A DNA stretch of 64,000 nucleotides from Sipunculus nudus (GCA_026874595.1 CM049318.1:23059456-23123455); one strand, 5' to 3'; numbered from the stretch's first letter, positions 1-13,460 are shown. Notes: generated by a model not told the origin, from the letters alone. Numbers and translations are program-made.

Positions 1-89
1 GAAAAAAATTACCTGATTAAACAATTAGTTTTTCACATTTTTTTTTTGCATTTTTGTAGAAATATTATTTTTTAATTTCATCGCATGAT

Positions 90-960
90 AATTCATATTT
101 AATTTTTTCTTGTAATTTGATTGGTTCTCTCAATAGTGCTTTTTATCATGTCTCTTGATATTGATGGTACACCATATTGGTAAGTGATCAGAAATGTCAT
201 CAGTTGAAAAAACAAAATGTTTGACATATTAAAACAGTTCACTGTTCATAATTACATTATCTACAAGTGCAACCTGAATGTGTGATACATGTGAACTCCC
301 TTGGAATCACTGTCCCCACGCCTTCATTTACAAGATGTACACCAAATGAACAGCATAGTTACTGTAATTTCCAACCCAATTCATTCACTGTTTTGACTGA
401 CGCGGAATATCAAAGTTAATAACTACGTAACAATTCTCAAAACCTGTATGTTCTGGTAAGTCATTATTAATATAATCGTTTAAATCTCTCATCTTTGCAT
501 TCAGATCTCCCATTACTATAAGATTTAACTTACCCAAGTCACTTAAATTTCTAATAATATTTTTTCCAGTCTCATTATTTCATCATTTTCTTTCATATTT
601 CCATAAACTTAAGAACCCACAGGTCCAACATAACAACATACAAGAGCAAGAACTCTAAATTCACCCAGTTTTTTTCCATCCGGATCAGAATAATTTCATC
701 AGTATATTTATATACTTATCTTATAAAAAAATTAAGCTTTTCATGTTCAAGTACTAAGATCCCATCACGTCAAGTACTAAGATCCCATCACGTCCTACTT
801 CTTTTCGTGCTACATCATATTCAGTCTTTCCCCAATGTGTATCAATAAATTCAACATCTCTGGTTGAGCAAATTTCAGTCATACATATAAAATCTTTTTA
901 TTTTCAAAATTAATGAATGTAGTTTATTATGGCCTTTTATGTTTTACATACTGACCCTGG
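90..960 (-). mobile_element. Relic of a non-LTR retrotransposon endonuclease domain
   Basis: Minus-strand translation in shifting frames gives the hallmark blocks of an exonuclease-endonuclease-phosphatase (APE-type) LINE endonuclease: an FICMTE-like start near 890, EFIDTHWG-like text near 850, GEFRVLALV near 650, VMGDLNAKM near 500 and SDHLPIW near 190. The order is correct for the family. Frames change between blocks, so this is a dead copy. The reverse transcriptase would lie at lower coordinates, outside the window. A 23-bp tandem duplication (748-793) disrupts it. It could derive from the same LINE class as the fragment at 7.4 kb, but the two are not contiguous. Confidence 0.7.
748..793. 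repeat. 23-bp perfect tandem duplication
   Basis: Positions 748-770 and 771-793 are identical and adjacent. The duplication lies inside the LINE endonuclease relic and shifts its frame. Confidence 0.9.
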
Positions 961-2054
961 TCTAAACCCCAGCTGCTACAATTAACTGTTTTCTTGTCAT
1001 TTGGGGATTACTCCCATACAGAGCTCGATTTTCAATCACTAATTAATCAAATGACAATATGCTTCTTTAGTTTAAACATATTTATTTTAAATAAGCGATT
1101 GGCAAACAGCAATACTGCTATGCAAATGCTCCTCGCATCACCATTGTACAATACGATATGCAACATAATATACAGTCGAATGATGATGTGAATGAACAAG
1201 CGCTTTGTAGGTCACAGTTATCTTCACATTGTCATAGTTAGCCTTCATGGTCTTCGCCATATTTGCATCCCATGGGCTGCCTTCAACGACCCACCACTGA
1301 AATTCCCGCACATACACGACCCTGGGTATCTACCCCAGTCATAGTATTCGATGCTGACGATAAAGGGAAGTATTTTATACATTGATAATTACATTTATTA
1401 TCTAAAAATCTCATTTTTTTCCATATATGACACACTAGTCGTTATTCATATTTTGAAAGAAAGCGATCTACTGAGAATAAAACTATTTCAATTTGGCAGA
1501 GTCATAGAAAGAGCTTCCACACATTCTGCAGCCATTCTGAGAATATGTAATACGACGCCCATAGTTCCATTTAGTCATTTCAAGCCCTGTAGTTTGTGCC
1601 CTTTTGACTGCCATCCAAACATTGAAACGTTGTTAAATTGATATTCTTCATGCATATTGATAAAGTGGTGCCACGAAATGGATCGTGTCAATCCTTTTAT
1701 TTATTTTCATTTCTCGGGTTAACTGTACCGGATTAGCTGTACATTTGTATTTGTTGAGCTAGAAGTGACGCGCCGGTCAGAACTCTATTTCCTTAACGAT
1801 GGCCGCTTTCAAGGTAATTTGGGTGAGTGTATTGCAGGCCTTTGATCAATAGCTCTGGGGATCTAGTTAAGCCTTTTGATTAAAGCGATCGCTTCAGAAT
1901 TATCGTTATTTTTTGTTCCCAGCCTATTTAGTATTCAGCGTGCTTATGAATTAAGATTGGCCTCCGGGGTATTTAATACCTACAGACGATTATTTGAGGG
2001 TCAGACACAAAGTGGAGCCCGTAGAGACAAGAAATACCGTCCGCCCCTGTCCAG

Positions 2055-2395
2055 TGAGTAGCCACTGCAGAGTGACAAGTGAGGTGCTGTCCGATGAGGT
2101 CCCGCTGCCCAGTGACCAGACAGGTGTCCAGAGAGGTGTTGTCGCCCAGTGACCGTAGAGGTGTCCAGAGAGGTGCTGTCGCTCAGTCACCAGAGAATTG
2201 TCCAGTGAGGTGCCGGCGCCCAGTGACCAGTGAGGTGCTGTTAAGTGAGGTGCCAGTTAGCAGTGAGGTACTGTCCAGTGACTTGTTGTCCAGTGAGGTG
2301 CTGTCTTTCGAGGTACTGTCCGGCGAGTTCCTGTCAAGCGAGGTGCTGTCCAGTGAGGTGCCGCTGCCCAGTGACCCGAGAGTAGCTTTCTAGCT
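2055..2395. repeat. Degenerate minisatellite with GTGAGGTGCTGTC-type units
   Basis: About twenty imperfect copies of a roughly 14-21 bp unit built on CAGTGAGGTGCTGTCC. The plus strand is open for about 100 residues (SSEVLSSEVL-like repeats), but this follows from the repeat itself and is not evidence of a gene. Base composition is clearly more GC-rich than the surroundings. Confidence 0.85.
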
Positions 2396-2399
2396 GTCA

Positions 2400-4340
2400 C
2401 GTTGAACCAAAGACAACACGGTCCGTCACTTGGCAAGGGGAAAAGAGGAACTTTTATCGGGTGACAACTGCTGTGGTAAGTGTTGTCGAGAAGGCGATGA
2501 TAGTGACAATTGCTCTAACCAAAGTCTATAGCTGCATTGTGGGGAATCTCAGTATCTGAGGGTATAAACCTTCTCTCTCCAAGTATTCGGGCAATCGGTG
2601 TATATTAATGAATAATGAATGATTATCCTCACATTTTGGAAGGTAAATTGTATTTGTTTCAGATACATTTTAATACCTGATATCTAAGCAAACAAAACAT
2701 GAACAACACATCTTAATGATAATAGTATACTTTTACGGAGCGCTACGTGCGACCTCCGTTGTAACGTATATATTCTGCTTCGTGCGATAGGGGTCTACCA
2801 TCAAGGGCTGCGTTCTTAATCCGCAAGACCTGACGCTAACACGAACTTTGAGGCGTCATAATGGCCAAGCTTTAGGCCCCGCTGATCTATACCATGTGAG
2901 AATATCGAAGATTTTTTTTGTTCGAATGTTTTTCGAGCGAGAGTTGATTATATATGAACATGTTAACTGATTAAGTGCATATAAATAAGACAGAATTAAA
3001 ACCATTGCTAATCAACTATTGCTAATCAACTAAACTTTCATTACTTTCGCCCGAGAATACACACATAATCACTGCTCGTGCCTAACCAATATTTTCAATG
3101 TGTTGTGATTGTATTTTATTCATTAACTACGACCCTAGACCCCTGTCGCCCGAAGAGGGTCCCCTTCCTGTGATAAAGTGCTGGTTGCTCTACTTCGCTT
3201 CAACGTGACTGGTCATAAAAAAGGGGGGGGGGGGTGTCGCAGGATACGTCGAAGGAAGGAGAGTCATACATTTAACATGCAATCATTTGGTCTGTGTGAT
3301 AGAATCTTACCTATATTGTGCAAGAAATAAATAACAATAACCCCACAAAGGTATATCTGAAAGGAATAAAAGAAAATCACCATATTAATAATTCTAAATC
3401 ACTGGAAGTTATTTAAATATAATGAAGTTGTCAGAATTTAATCGTCTGATGAATATATGATCTAGGAATCACATCTTACCTTTCTTATAATGACATGCCT
3501 GGTATTACTATCACGAAATTGCTCCCTGTAATATACACTAACACCTAATTGTCTAGAAAAGTGACAGACGCTTGTGTAACATGGACACATTCACTACTAG
3601 TAAAGCAACTAGACCAGACATATAAATTCAATACACGGTACTCCCCATATTGTAGTCAAATGGACTTTGGAACGTGTCTCTGTGCAGTCAGCTCAAGAAA
3701 CACACAGCATGCCCGTTGAAACCTCAGCCACAAAAAAGCATTGTTAAAGATAGCTTTCGTCACAAGCATTCACTGGGAACCGTGATTACGGCCAGAACCG
3801 TCGTGTTCCCAATTGTAACGCTCATGTTTACAGTGCTTAAGGCTAGAAATCTATTGTAAGGATCCACGTAAAGCCACAAGTTTTGAGGACATTGAAGGAG
3901 ATACCCTTTAGACTGTCCCCCAGCAGTCCTGACATACCGGCGATCGTAGAATTTCCAATCTTTGATGACATATCATGTTATCTTCGGACAATCAGGAAAG
4001 ACGCAAGAATTAACAAGTAAAATGATTGTATAATGTATGCTGCTCATTTCCAGGTATAAGACCCCGTGACCCAGGTGCCATGTCATTTCTGTTAGCAAAT
4101 TTTCGTTTGGTCAGTTTTTGTTACCTGATGAAGCTAGCACAGCTACTCTGACACCAAAGTAAAACAATAGACTGTCAGGTGGGCATAAACGAAATTTGAT
4201 CTGCTGTTATGCTATTCAAATATTGCCAAACGTTTGTGCTACCTCTTTATTGTTGATTTGCTTAGTGCCGTGTATTAAATAACACGTCTTATCAGCCTTA
4301 AAATTATTACGATTTTGAAAGCCGCATAATGTTATACCCC
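2400..4340. other. No supportable gene
   Basis: AT-rich sequence with a poly-G run near 3222-3233. I see no splice-bounded coding sequence, tRNA or repeat that I can name. Confidence 0.5.
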
Positions 4341-4343
4341 GGG

Positions 4344-4345
<2 letters not shown>

Positions 4346-4410
<65 letters not shown>
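4346..4410. repeat. (TA)n microsatellite
   Basis: Uninterrupted TA dinucleotides over about 64 bp. Confidence 0.97.
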
Positions 4411-4413
<3 letters not shown>

Positions 4414-5179
4414 ATATACATAAGGCTTTGGAAAATTGTTAAAGGTCGGGCTGTCAAGTCATGTATATATAATATATACATTCATGTATTTAGAAAACAT
4501 AAGTTGTTCTATTGGATGTTTATACATTAGGGTCTACCTTTAAATGAAATCTGAAAATATTATTATCGCTACAACTCTAGCATCCTGGTAGTCCGCTGTA
4601 CCAGATGTCCACACTTGAATACATAGTTTGTCATGGAAGTCTGACAAAATAAAATTTGTTGTGGTCAACTGGTTGTCAATAGGTTGTCAAATAGCAAGCG
4701 GTAACAGTGCAAGTAACGTGTGTCGTTTGAACCCAGCAAGTATTTCAACTTAAGTTTCTGCAATGAGCACCACCTTCCGGGATGAGCTTCTTTGACACTT
4801 TGTAAAATGACCAATTAGCTTCATCGCTGCTGGTTTATAGTAAAAGAGCTTCTCACTTATAACTCCCCTTTGGTGAGAATAGTTTCAATAAAAGATCTTG
4901 TCTCATGTAGCAATATTTCTTTCATAAGGGAACATGTATATGATCCCTGTTAATGTGAAATAATTAAGCGGTCATCCTGGCTACCATTTTAAAGGTATAA
5001 GATATCAGCAAACTAAGGGATTAATGCCCTGATTGTTCACATAAGAATTACAACAATAAATTCAATTTGGTAATCATTTGACTTTTCAGGGGTGTTTTTA
5101 TTCAGGTTTTTTGAAGGCCATTGTGAAAAAAAAAATTGTTTGTGTCAGTACTTTACACTTTCACATAATAACGAATAAG

Positions 5180-5181
<2 letters not shown>

Positions 5182-5232
<51 letters not shown>
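5182..5232. repeat. (TA)n microsatellite
   Basis: Uninterrupted AT dinucleotides over about 50 bp. Confidence 0.97.
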
Positions 5233-5235
<3 letters not shown>

Positions 5236-5464
5236 ATATGTGTGTGTGAAAATACTTTCGTGATAATTGAAACTAAATAATATTCAGGTGCAATGGCCTT
5301 CATGGAGCACAAGTGGTATAATTCAACAAAAGCCTATATTTTTTCATAAAATTATGTTAACATCGGCCATCTGCCATCTGCGTGTATAACCGTGTTACTG
5401 TGGTCACACTGGCGCAAAATAATGTTAAACCCAACTTATGTATTTCTATAAGAAACAAGAAGGT

Positions 5465-5720
5465 TTCTTTCAGCATGTGACTACTGCACGTGCGGGCCAT
5501 GGGTGTGTTATCGTCCCCATTAATGGATCAAACCACCGACGAACTCCCAAAAGGAGCACTCGTTTGGAAGTGAAGCACGGTTATTGGGCACAGCCTTTTA
5601 TTTTAATCATGCAGAACGCTCACCCAGGGTTAGGAACGACTTTGAAAAATCCCAACGATTAGGCTGAGATTCGAAGTTACGATCTTGCGGCTTTGAGCCT
5701 TCTGAGCCACAGAAGCAGGT
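5465..5720 (-). mobile_element. tRNA-derived SINE, copy 1
   Basis: Read on the minus strand, the head near 5715-5665 has an A-box-like TGGCTCAGAAGG followed about 30 bases later by a B-box-like TTCGAATCTC, the internal RNA polymerase III promoter arrangement of tRNA-derived SINEs. The body shares text with the copy at 6440-6835, for example the CCCAAAAGG.GCACTCGTTTG block and the AGAGCGCTCAC block. No target-site duplication was found by eye. Confidence 0.6.
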
Positions 5721-6439
5721 AAATGCCGGCCCTCTCAAGTAAGTGCCTTAGACGTTGACCAAAAAGGAGGCACAGTATTAACGTCTCAGTGGTAATTTCT
5801 ACGTCTGTTGCATCACCGGCCAACCAAATAGTTAATTAGTTTAACGGTACGAAAAGATATGTTACTGTAAGAGAGGAACGTCGATTCAGTGTCCTTCTTA
5901 TCATAACAAACACTCAATATTGACTGTGCAAATACCTCTATGGGAGTTGTAGTGTGCATGAACAGGGATTTTACCTTTGGCTGGAATTTCGTCCGCCTAA
6001 AATCATGTCTCTCCATATTTGTTTGCTCCAGCTCGTTATTTGACGTAGCATGTTGAGTTACACTCCTGAATTTTAGCATGTCTGCGCTTACACTGCCACT
6101 CTTATAATGTATACATAACAGGGTTTGCAAATTTCCTGGAAGATAGGTATTTCTTCCCTTCCCAGAGAAGAAATGAAAGTTTCCGGGAAAAAAGGATTTT
6201 TCTGGGAAGAAAAGAAAATTAGGGAGGAAACTCTGATTTTTTTTTGCCCACAGGTTCCCACAAGTTTTTCTTTATAATATATAACATAGTATATACGCAT
6301 ATATAACAGAGATCCACAGAATGATATATCACAGCTGTTCATTCTGCACACATTGTAAATCAATATTTACACTCAGATAGTTATGATTTTACAGAACACA
6401 GTCAATTCAATAGTCCAAAAAAGTATTTGTATTTGGCAT

Positions 6440-6835
6440 ACTATATTTGACCGTCCCGTGGTAACCGCCTCCATTGGTTTTTGCTTGCTTAAACTATAAC
6501 TTAGTGCTTCTGCAGAGTTCGATTCCAGTTTCGGATTACGTGACATGGCTCTTACCCGGTTATCCTGGTGTCAGCCAGGATTGGTGTAACACTCCTTCAG
6601 ATCCCGGATGTTTGTCATTCCCATTGCTGAGACACAACACCAAGGAACCCCCAAAAGGCGCACTCGTTTGTGAGTGACACATGACTGTTGGCGTAGTCTC
6701 CCCATTAAACTTGCAGAGCGCTCACACTTGGTGGGGGCTGACCGTGAAATATCTCAGTGCCTCTGCTGAGATTCAAACTCATGATCTCCTTTGAGTCCTA
6801 ATCTCTACCCCTGAGCCACAGAAGCTAGTAATCCA
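6440..6835 (-). mobile_element. tRNA-derived SINE, copy 2
   Basis: Same family as the copy about 1 kb upstream. On the minus strand, TGGCTCAGGGGTAGAG near 6828 is the A-box region and GAGTTTGAATCTC near 6777 the B-box region. It shares the CCCAAAAGGCGCACTCGTTTG-type body. Ends are approximate. Confidence 0.6.
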
Positions 6836-6939
6836 GTAGTGAGTTGCTCACTTTGATAAGTTGGATGGAGTAGGTAAGCTACCAGAAGACATGGCTTGAC
6901 TGCCAATTACTCAACCAAAACCAGCCCAATTGTACAAGC

Positions 6940-7765
6940 GAAACTCCACCCCTTGAGAGTAGGAACTCAAGTTGGGTTCATCCTAATTACTCATCTTAAG
7001 GCTGGCTCAACTGTAAAAGCCAAACTGAACCCCTGAAGGGTATGAACTCATGTTGTTGTTCATTCTTGATTTTTTCTTTCTTTATGTCTCAGGATTTTTT
7101 CTTTACCAGTTTGTTTATATATTGTCATTTTCATCACCGAAATCTCCCGAAACTTAGAATACAAACATTTACATGCATACAAGAGCAACACTTATTTTAT
7201 TTAACTTTTTGAAGTATCACAAATGTATCAACCCAAAGATAACAATATACGTTTCCACTTTTGCAAATGTATTTCTGACTTTTTGTGTTTTTCGGCAACA
7301 TTACGTTTTAATCTTTCTAACCTAACCAAATATTTCATAAATATATGAATAGATGGCGGATTTATCTTATCACGATAGGAAAACAGAAAAAAACTTAAAA
7401 ATCAACAATAAAATATCTACAATGATCTTATTGGGGAAATTCTTATCACACCCCATATACTTTAAAGCTGGACTCAGCCGTGAAATATTAATTCCAGCAC
7501 TCTTTGCCCATGTTTTAAGCTGGTTATAAAAGATTTTACTCACATGACACTCGCAGAATATATGTACTATTGACTCATTCAATAAAACAATATGAACATC
7601 TTTTACTCTCCATTATTCGCCAGTTGTACAGTTGTTCATTCTTAAAACTTAACTAAAAAAAACAGCTCAACTATACAAACAGAACAACATTCTTGAAGGC
7701 TATATACTCATATTGAGTTCATCCTAATCACTAAGCTGAAGACTATACACATCGAGCCCCATCAT
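6940..7765. repeat. Short tandem repeat family split by a LINE fragment
   Basis: A unit containing GTTGGGTTCATCCTAATTACTC occurs near 6970, a related partial unit near 7030, and a diverged unit (TTGAGTTCATCCTAATCACT) near 7715. The intervening 7070-7640 segment carries the LINE fragment, which suggests insertion into an older repeat. Confidence 0.5.
7370..7640 (-). mobile_element. LINE 3' fragment with reverse-transcriptase zinc-binding (zf-RVT) motif
   Basis: A minus-strand reading of 70 residues begins ESIVHIFCECHVSKIFYNQL, which fits the C-terminal zf-RVT region of non-LTR retrotransposons (E..H.F..C...). Just upstream a CSYC pair appears in another frame, as expected for the first half of the zinc knuckle after a frameshift. 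It is a truncated relic without catalytic core. It is not part of the lectin cluster. Confidence 0.65.
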
Positions 7766-8698
7766 AAAATTACACACCTGTCACATCCACATTGTTTGTA
7801 TCCTTTATTTACTAAAGGGTATGAAAAACAATCTCTCTGATTCGCACTGATATGACAAGCTTAAACGTCTTTTGAAGAACGTGTGAATTACAGGTATGGT
7901 GTAACTCTATTTCTGCACTGGGAAGAAATGGTGGGAAGTAAGTATATCTTCCCCTTCCGGGAAGAAAATATTTCTTCTAATCCCTTCCCTCCCGGAAGAT
8001 TGTGCCAGACCTGATACATAACATGTATACTAAAATAACAATCCACCATTTGTGTTATTTTGTGATACTTTATTTATCGAAGAGATCTTACATGGTAAGG
8101 AACGGGTTTCTTGTATATGTAGGTGACATTTATTCTAGATCCAGGCTCTATGAAAATTATATAAGTGTTCAGCACTAGTGTGACCCTAATTACTCAGAAA
8201 TATTAGACAACTAATGGAAAGGAATGCGGTTATTGAAACATTCGGTTGAACTATATCGTCATTAATGTTACTTTGAAACTTAACGTGTTGGGGTGTTTGA
8301 CAGGGAACCTACCGACCTTCCCAATTTGTTTTACTCCAATAAATACAGATATAATTATTCTCCATTTTATCAGAGGAAATAGGGAAGTTAGCAGCAGCTG
8401 CAAAACTTGTTAAAAAATAAAAGACGAAAACAAAAAACACATAAACACATAAACAAGCACAATTTTAATATGTTAAGATTCCTCAATGAAACCTCTACAG
8501 TTGCAAACAGCAAGGAGAAAGATTTTATACAAAATATTAACAAGGAGAAAAAGCGTTAACTTAATTGTGTAATTCTAGTATGATAATACAAATCATATGT
8601 AAGATGACCTACAAGGTTATGGAAATAAGCCATGTTATTAATTTTATTATGTTGTTTTTTTTTTGTTTGTTTTTTTTTGCTGCTTCAGAGTCAATCAT

Positions 8699-10135
8699 TT
8701 ACTTCACAAACTCATTAATAACTGCGGTGACATAAGCCAAGTCCATTAAAGTGTTTCTGTATAAAGCACATGACTTCCTCCATTTTGTTTTTTCCATTCG
8801 CTGAAGCATTCGCCTCATACTGGATGTTTGTTTAAAGTATCTGAGCTTGTGGTCAGTGTATCCTGAATCAAAATATTTATACCGTACTAAGACGTATTAA
8901 CCAACCAATAAAAAGTTAACCAAATCTGCATATATTGGAATATCGGCATGAAATAGAACTTAACCTGTAGTCATACGTACATTTCGCTTTGAAGATCAAC
9001 TTTTCAAGCGCGACCAGCATGACCACAGTCTATGCTGACACTTTGACCTCAAGTGGCTTGTCTCCATGGGCAAACGGGTGCATTGTATCTTTTTTTTTCA
9101 GGAACACATGCATCTACCTGTTGATGATAAATAATGTAATTCTCAGATACTGAAACTGCACTTATAGATCTTTTGTCGCATAATAGGCGACCAGGTATGA
9201 TAACACGACAGTCAGTGATATCGTCCCAGTAACCCTCTAGAAATTTAATTACTATGCCTACCAGTTATTAGAATATCAGATGACCCATTTTGTAATAGTA
9301 TATGAAAACATGGATTTGAAATCAACACAAGAAAACGTCATGGACATCAATAAATTGGCCTGCTTCAGAATTAATGGTCGATCATCATATTCAATTGAGT
9401 GTGACTTAAAAGGCGTGATCTCAAACATGTGTCAGCGGAATCGCTCTATATTGTTGTTCAGTATAACGTGTAGATTAAAGGAACAATCAACATTTGTGAT
9501 CAAATCTTCGACGATTTATTCATTTTATTTACAGGAACGTAATTGGTCTTGCTGCAAATAATTCAAGAATGTACGAACATCAGGGGACATTTCTTCAAAA
9601 CTTTGATTTAAATTTTAGTGACATTGCATTATTCCATATTCCTTGCTTTTTTGAGTATATTTTTTTACCCCTGAAAATAAAATTGCATAGAAAACATTGC
9701 CCATTATATATTATATATCGAATATATGCATCTACTATTTGTATGCTTAACGCTACATAACTTCTTTGTTTCACGGGGTTTTCGATCAGGGTCCTTTTAA
9801 CAATACCATCAGAGATACCCGGGTGCGTAAATATTTCTTTAAATATATTCAAGTTGGGGTTTTAATATTATATATTTGTTCAGTGGAACATTAGGTAAAT
9901 AACATCATGCACTTAATTATTAATGCGAGTCTCTACTTCAGTTAAAATCTTACGCACATTTCTGAATGATTTAGATGTATTCTTATAAAGAAGAAAATAT
10001 TAAATATTAAAACCCACGATTCTATATCATGTTTCGCCCTTCTTTTTTCGACATTAATTAAGATAAAATGATAGTATCTTTATAACTGCCACTTATGCTA
10101 CTGGGATCAGTGTCCCGAAAATAACTGGTATGAAC
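8699..10135 (-). pseudogene. Locus C: 3' half of a CTLD-receptor gene, relic
   Basis: The segment 8290-10500 is paralogous to 36740-38860 (locus B) by collinear text on both sides of every exon. Minus-strand order: transmembrane-exon relic near 10050-10135 with indels; large downstream exon 8981-9551 with several stops (including two within its first 15 codons); tail exon 8699-8862, which is fully open with a good acceptor. The tail encodes GYTDHKLRYFKQTSSMRRM and later MDLAYVTAVINEF before TAA. The large exon keeps a GT donor, but its last base is T where B has G, so splicing would create TGA across the junction. No CTLD exons were found above 10.2 kb. The copy is almost certainly dead. Confidence 0.6.
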
Positions 10136-10483
10136 TCTTCGTGTATCTGTAAGTATCTGTCCAAAAACCAAATCACCAAATAGGAAAATGTAAAATGCTG
10201 GGATACTTTTTTGTTAAAGATTGAAGCAGAACTCCGAGGGGCAAACACGGCAAAATTTACTTAGTTCATGCTTATATACTGCAGTGTTTTCAAGACAAAA
10301 CCAAGCATGGTGTATCTTCTTGAAAGAACACAGGGAGATTTAGGGGACTCTCTTATAATCGAGATGGAAGCGAGTATCAAGATGTCGTCTACGAATATGG
10401 TTGTCGCGGTTGTGGCAATAGCTTACATGAAGGCGTGAAATCTCTTACTACAACCAAGTAAATTGTTCCTCAACACATTTCCC

Positions 10484-13460
10484 TCAACTAAATTGTTTGA
10501 TGCACCATTCCGTTAGCCTTGCAATGAATCCGACATAGAAATCTAATTTGTCACTGTTATAGTTAAACGTGCCTTTATATGCCCAGGAACCTACCACAGT
10601 CCTTGTCAGTATAAAAACCACTATCCCATGCCAGCAATATTCAGTCTCAATAAAACTGTCAGTAGTGCTAGGCAAGCCTCAATGCTCACTACAATATATC
10701 TTTCATTTTTAGATGAATGTAAAAAAAATATTTCATATGCAGGGTAGACTTTGATTGTAAAACATTTGATAATAGCTTTGCCATATGGGACCTGTATGTC
10801 CGTTACACTACACTACCAAATGGTGTCCTTACATTGACACCTGGTCAGAAGCTTTCGTTATTGACATAGAGACACCAGGTGTCAGTGTATACAGTATATA
10901 CGTTTGTGCAGTCATTTGCGTTTCACATTCGAGAACGTCCTTACCCGTTTTATTCTTAGGCAACGTATTCAATATGTGCCTTAAATTCGATCCCAGGTTT
11001 TGACGCCATCTGAGACATGAGTATGTATGGTTGTTACTTAATGGGTTTACGCAATGGGCTAAAATGTAACCTTAGTAGGCCAAGCACGAAGGTTAGTCAT
11101 TTGTACCAATGTTTCCAACACACGTGTATTGATCTGATAAGCTCCCAAGAATAAGTGCCCCTTACACATTTACGAGAGATAACAAAGATAAGTTATTGCC
11201 ACTACTTTCTACCGTAGTAGTGATCTTTGCATTCCTTTAATTACTCCACTTAAACCGTGCATGTTGTAGCTTTATAAAAACAGACCAGGGTACATTGATT
11301 GCACCAAGAAATATATATGGCCAGTGTAATACACGTTACATACATGCCCTCAGCTATGGTTGCGTGGGAAAGCTATGGCAAGAGGGAATAAAAGAATTAC
11401 CTAAACCATGCATAAATGAAAGAGTCGAGTTAATGCAGTGCTGACAGAGTAACTAGCACTGGTATCCAGAGCGGCCAAATTAACTATGTATAAAACAAAA
11501 ACGCTTAAAAAAAGACACGCTTTCCATTGTGTCTACCCCGGCAGACCAAACGAAATGCCCTGGTCCATTAGGCTATGACGAACAATGTGAGGTTTTATGA
11601 GAGATAAACCCCGCTATGCTAAATTTTATACTTTATTACTTATGACCAAAAGGAGTTTGCTTGAACCCACATATGTTTAATTAAAAATTAGTTCTATTAA
11701 TAATTCGTTAAGATTATGCCATTCCGATGCCCGTTTTATCATACGAATAATTGTTTATTGATGAATTAGTTACCGTTATTAGAATGATAATATACTTCAA
11801 TATGAGTCTGATCTTTGGTACAATGGACCCCTTCACACAAATTGTTTGCTCTAGCTAAGCATCTGACTTACTCTGCTAAGCGATGTATCATAATGCCATA
11901 TATCTTTAATGCTTAAGTATATATCAAGCAGAAAATATATTAAATCTCTGAAATAACAACATTTAAATAGCTCTGTTTCAAGCAATTCCTCATCTCATTG
12001 TCAATCCTTCCTTAATTCGTCCTTACTAAATGCTAAGAAGCGACATTATGACGTAAATGTACCTTCGTATTCATCCGTGTCAAAACAGGACACTTCCATA
12101 GCATTTCAGTAAAAATGCGTGATACATTTTAGAACAGCATATGCATTAAAAAATCGGACATGGAAAAAGCAGACTGAACCGATAAGTTTTTGGGTGAATT
12201 ATGATATATAATCGAAAAAACATATATTGTTAATCATACAAGCGCGTGAAACCACTTGTTAAACATTTATAGTAGCATGGTAGACTAACAGTACGCCGTG
12301 AATCTACACCATGTGGTTTATCCTGTGCATGCAAAGGTAATGGGGATCAATATTTACTCTGCCTGCTATATATCACAACATGCAAAAGGACAGCTCCTAT
12401 CTCTATGTATAAAAGATACTCATCATTTTATTAATAATATGTGGCCTATATCGGTTTGATCACATACACACGTACTTTAGCGTATACAATCGTTATCCGA
12501 TGTGTAAAAACAAGCAGTCAGGTGCGATTAACACATGGACATCAGATGTATGGGTCTGTATGGTACTGGAAAATACTCATTTACATGTATCGTCTCTCAC
12601 TGAAGTACACAACTGGCTCAGACTAAGAACAGGGAAGAGGGGGGGGGGGGCTTAAATATGTTTTCGAGCAATTATGTCCTACATCAAGCATTTGCAATTT
12701 GATCGGATATATACTTTCATTGTACATAATGATCGGATATATACTTTCATTGTACATAGTTGATATTTCTATACTGACTAGCTAGATTATCTGGCTTAGT
12801 TTGATGGAATATGTGGCATAGTAGGCATAGTATAAAGGACGCCTACTTTATCAACTGTATCAGTAAAACATATTGCATAATTACTCAAAAAAGATTATAC
12901 CATCCGGTAAAACATACTACATGGTGGAAAAACAAAAGGATCTAAAAATTGTATAATTTTAATTTGGTTAAAATATGGCAAAGTTACAATAAGGTAATGG
13001 CATCACACCCGACGGTACATCTCTCAGGAGAAATACTAAACGTGGTGCTGTGGCCATATGGTTGTAGCATTTAGTTAATAAACCTGAGTTTCGAAGTTCA
13101 TATCAGGCTTTTCATATGGTCGATTTTTCGGAACCACAAAAATATATGTCTAAGCAATGCACCTTTCCCCCACCACCATCATCTCAAATGTTTAATTACT
13201 TATCTGGGTCCGTTATATTAACTTAAGGGTGGCCTTAACAGACGTAGTCTTTCAGTCAGGCTCCAGTATACCTGGTTTTATTAAAGAACCATAAAACTGG
13301 CCAATTATGCACAAAACCGAAGAGGACGAGATATGAAGTGCCCATGTACATAGAAGTATATCCGTGGCCTACACATTAATCTCAGCTTAGTGACCCCACT
13401 TATGATCAGTGCATGATGACACCACAGCATGACTCACATTAAAAATGTTAGGCCCCCCTT
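10484..13460. other. Non-coding, paralogous to other segments of the window
   Basis: No gene that I can support. Blocks near 11430-12050 align by eye to 18580-19080, sharing CAAATTGTTTGCTCTAGC, and 13060-13220 aligns loosely to 46160-46340. These look like intergenic parts of an old segmental duplication that also spread the lectin exons. A poly-G run lies near 12639-12650. Confidence 0.5.

Noticed and set aside
1195-1345. Coding-like minus-strand text (WWVVEGSPWDANMAKTMKA)
   Set aside because: Open for only about 50 codons, no recognised family and no good splice signals; possibly LINE debris.
1798-1815. ATGGCCGCTTTCAAG followed by a GTAATT donor, resembling a tiny first coding exon
   Set aside because: No matching acceptor exon was found within several kilobases; the motif is too short to support a gene.
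2079-2393. 104-residue plus-strand frame rich in SSEVLSSEVL repeats
   Set aside because: It is a direct product of the minisatellite and has no independent coding evidence.
2735-2880. GC-richer patch that looked like a structured RNA
   Set aside because: No tRNA, 5S or snRNA consensus boxes could be identified.
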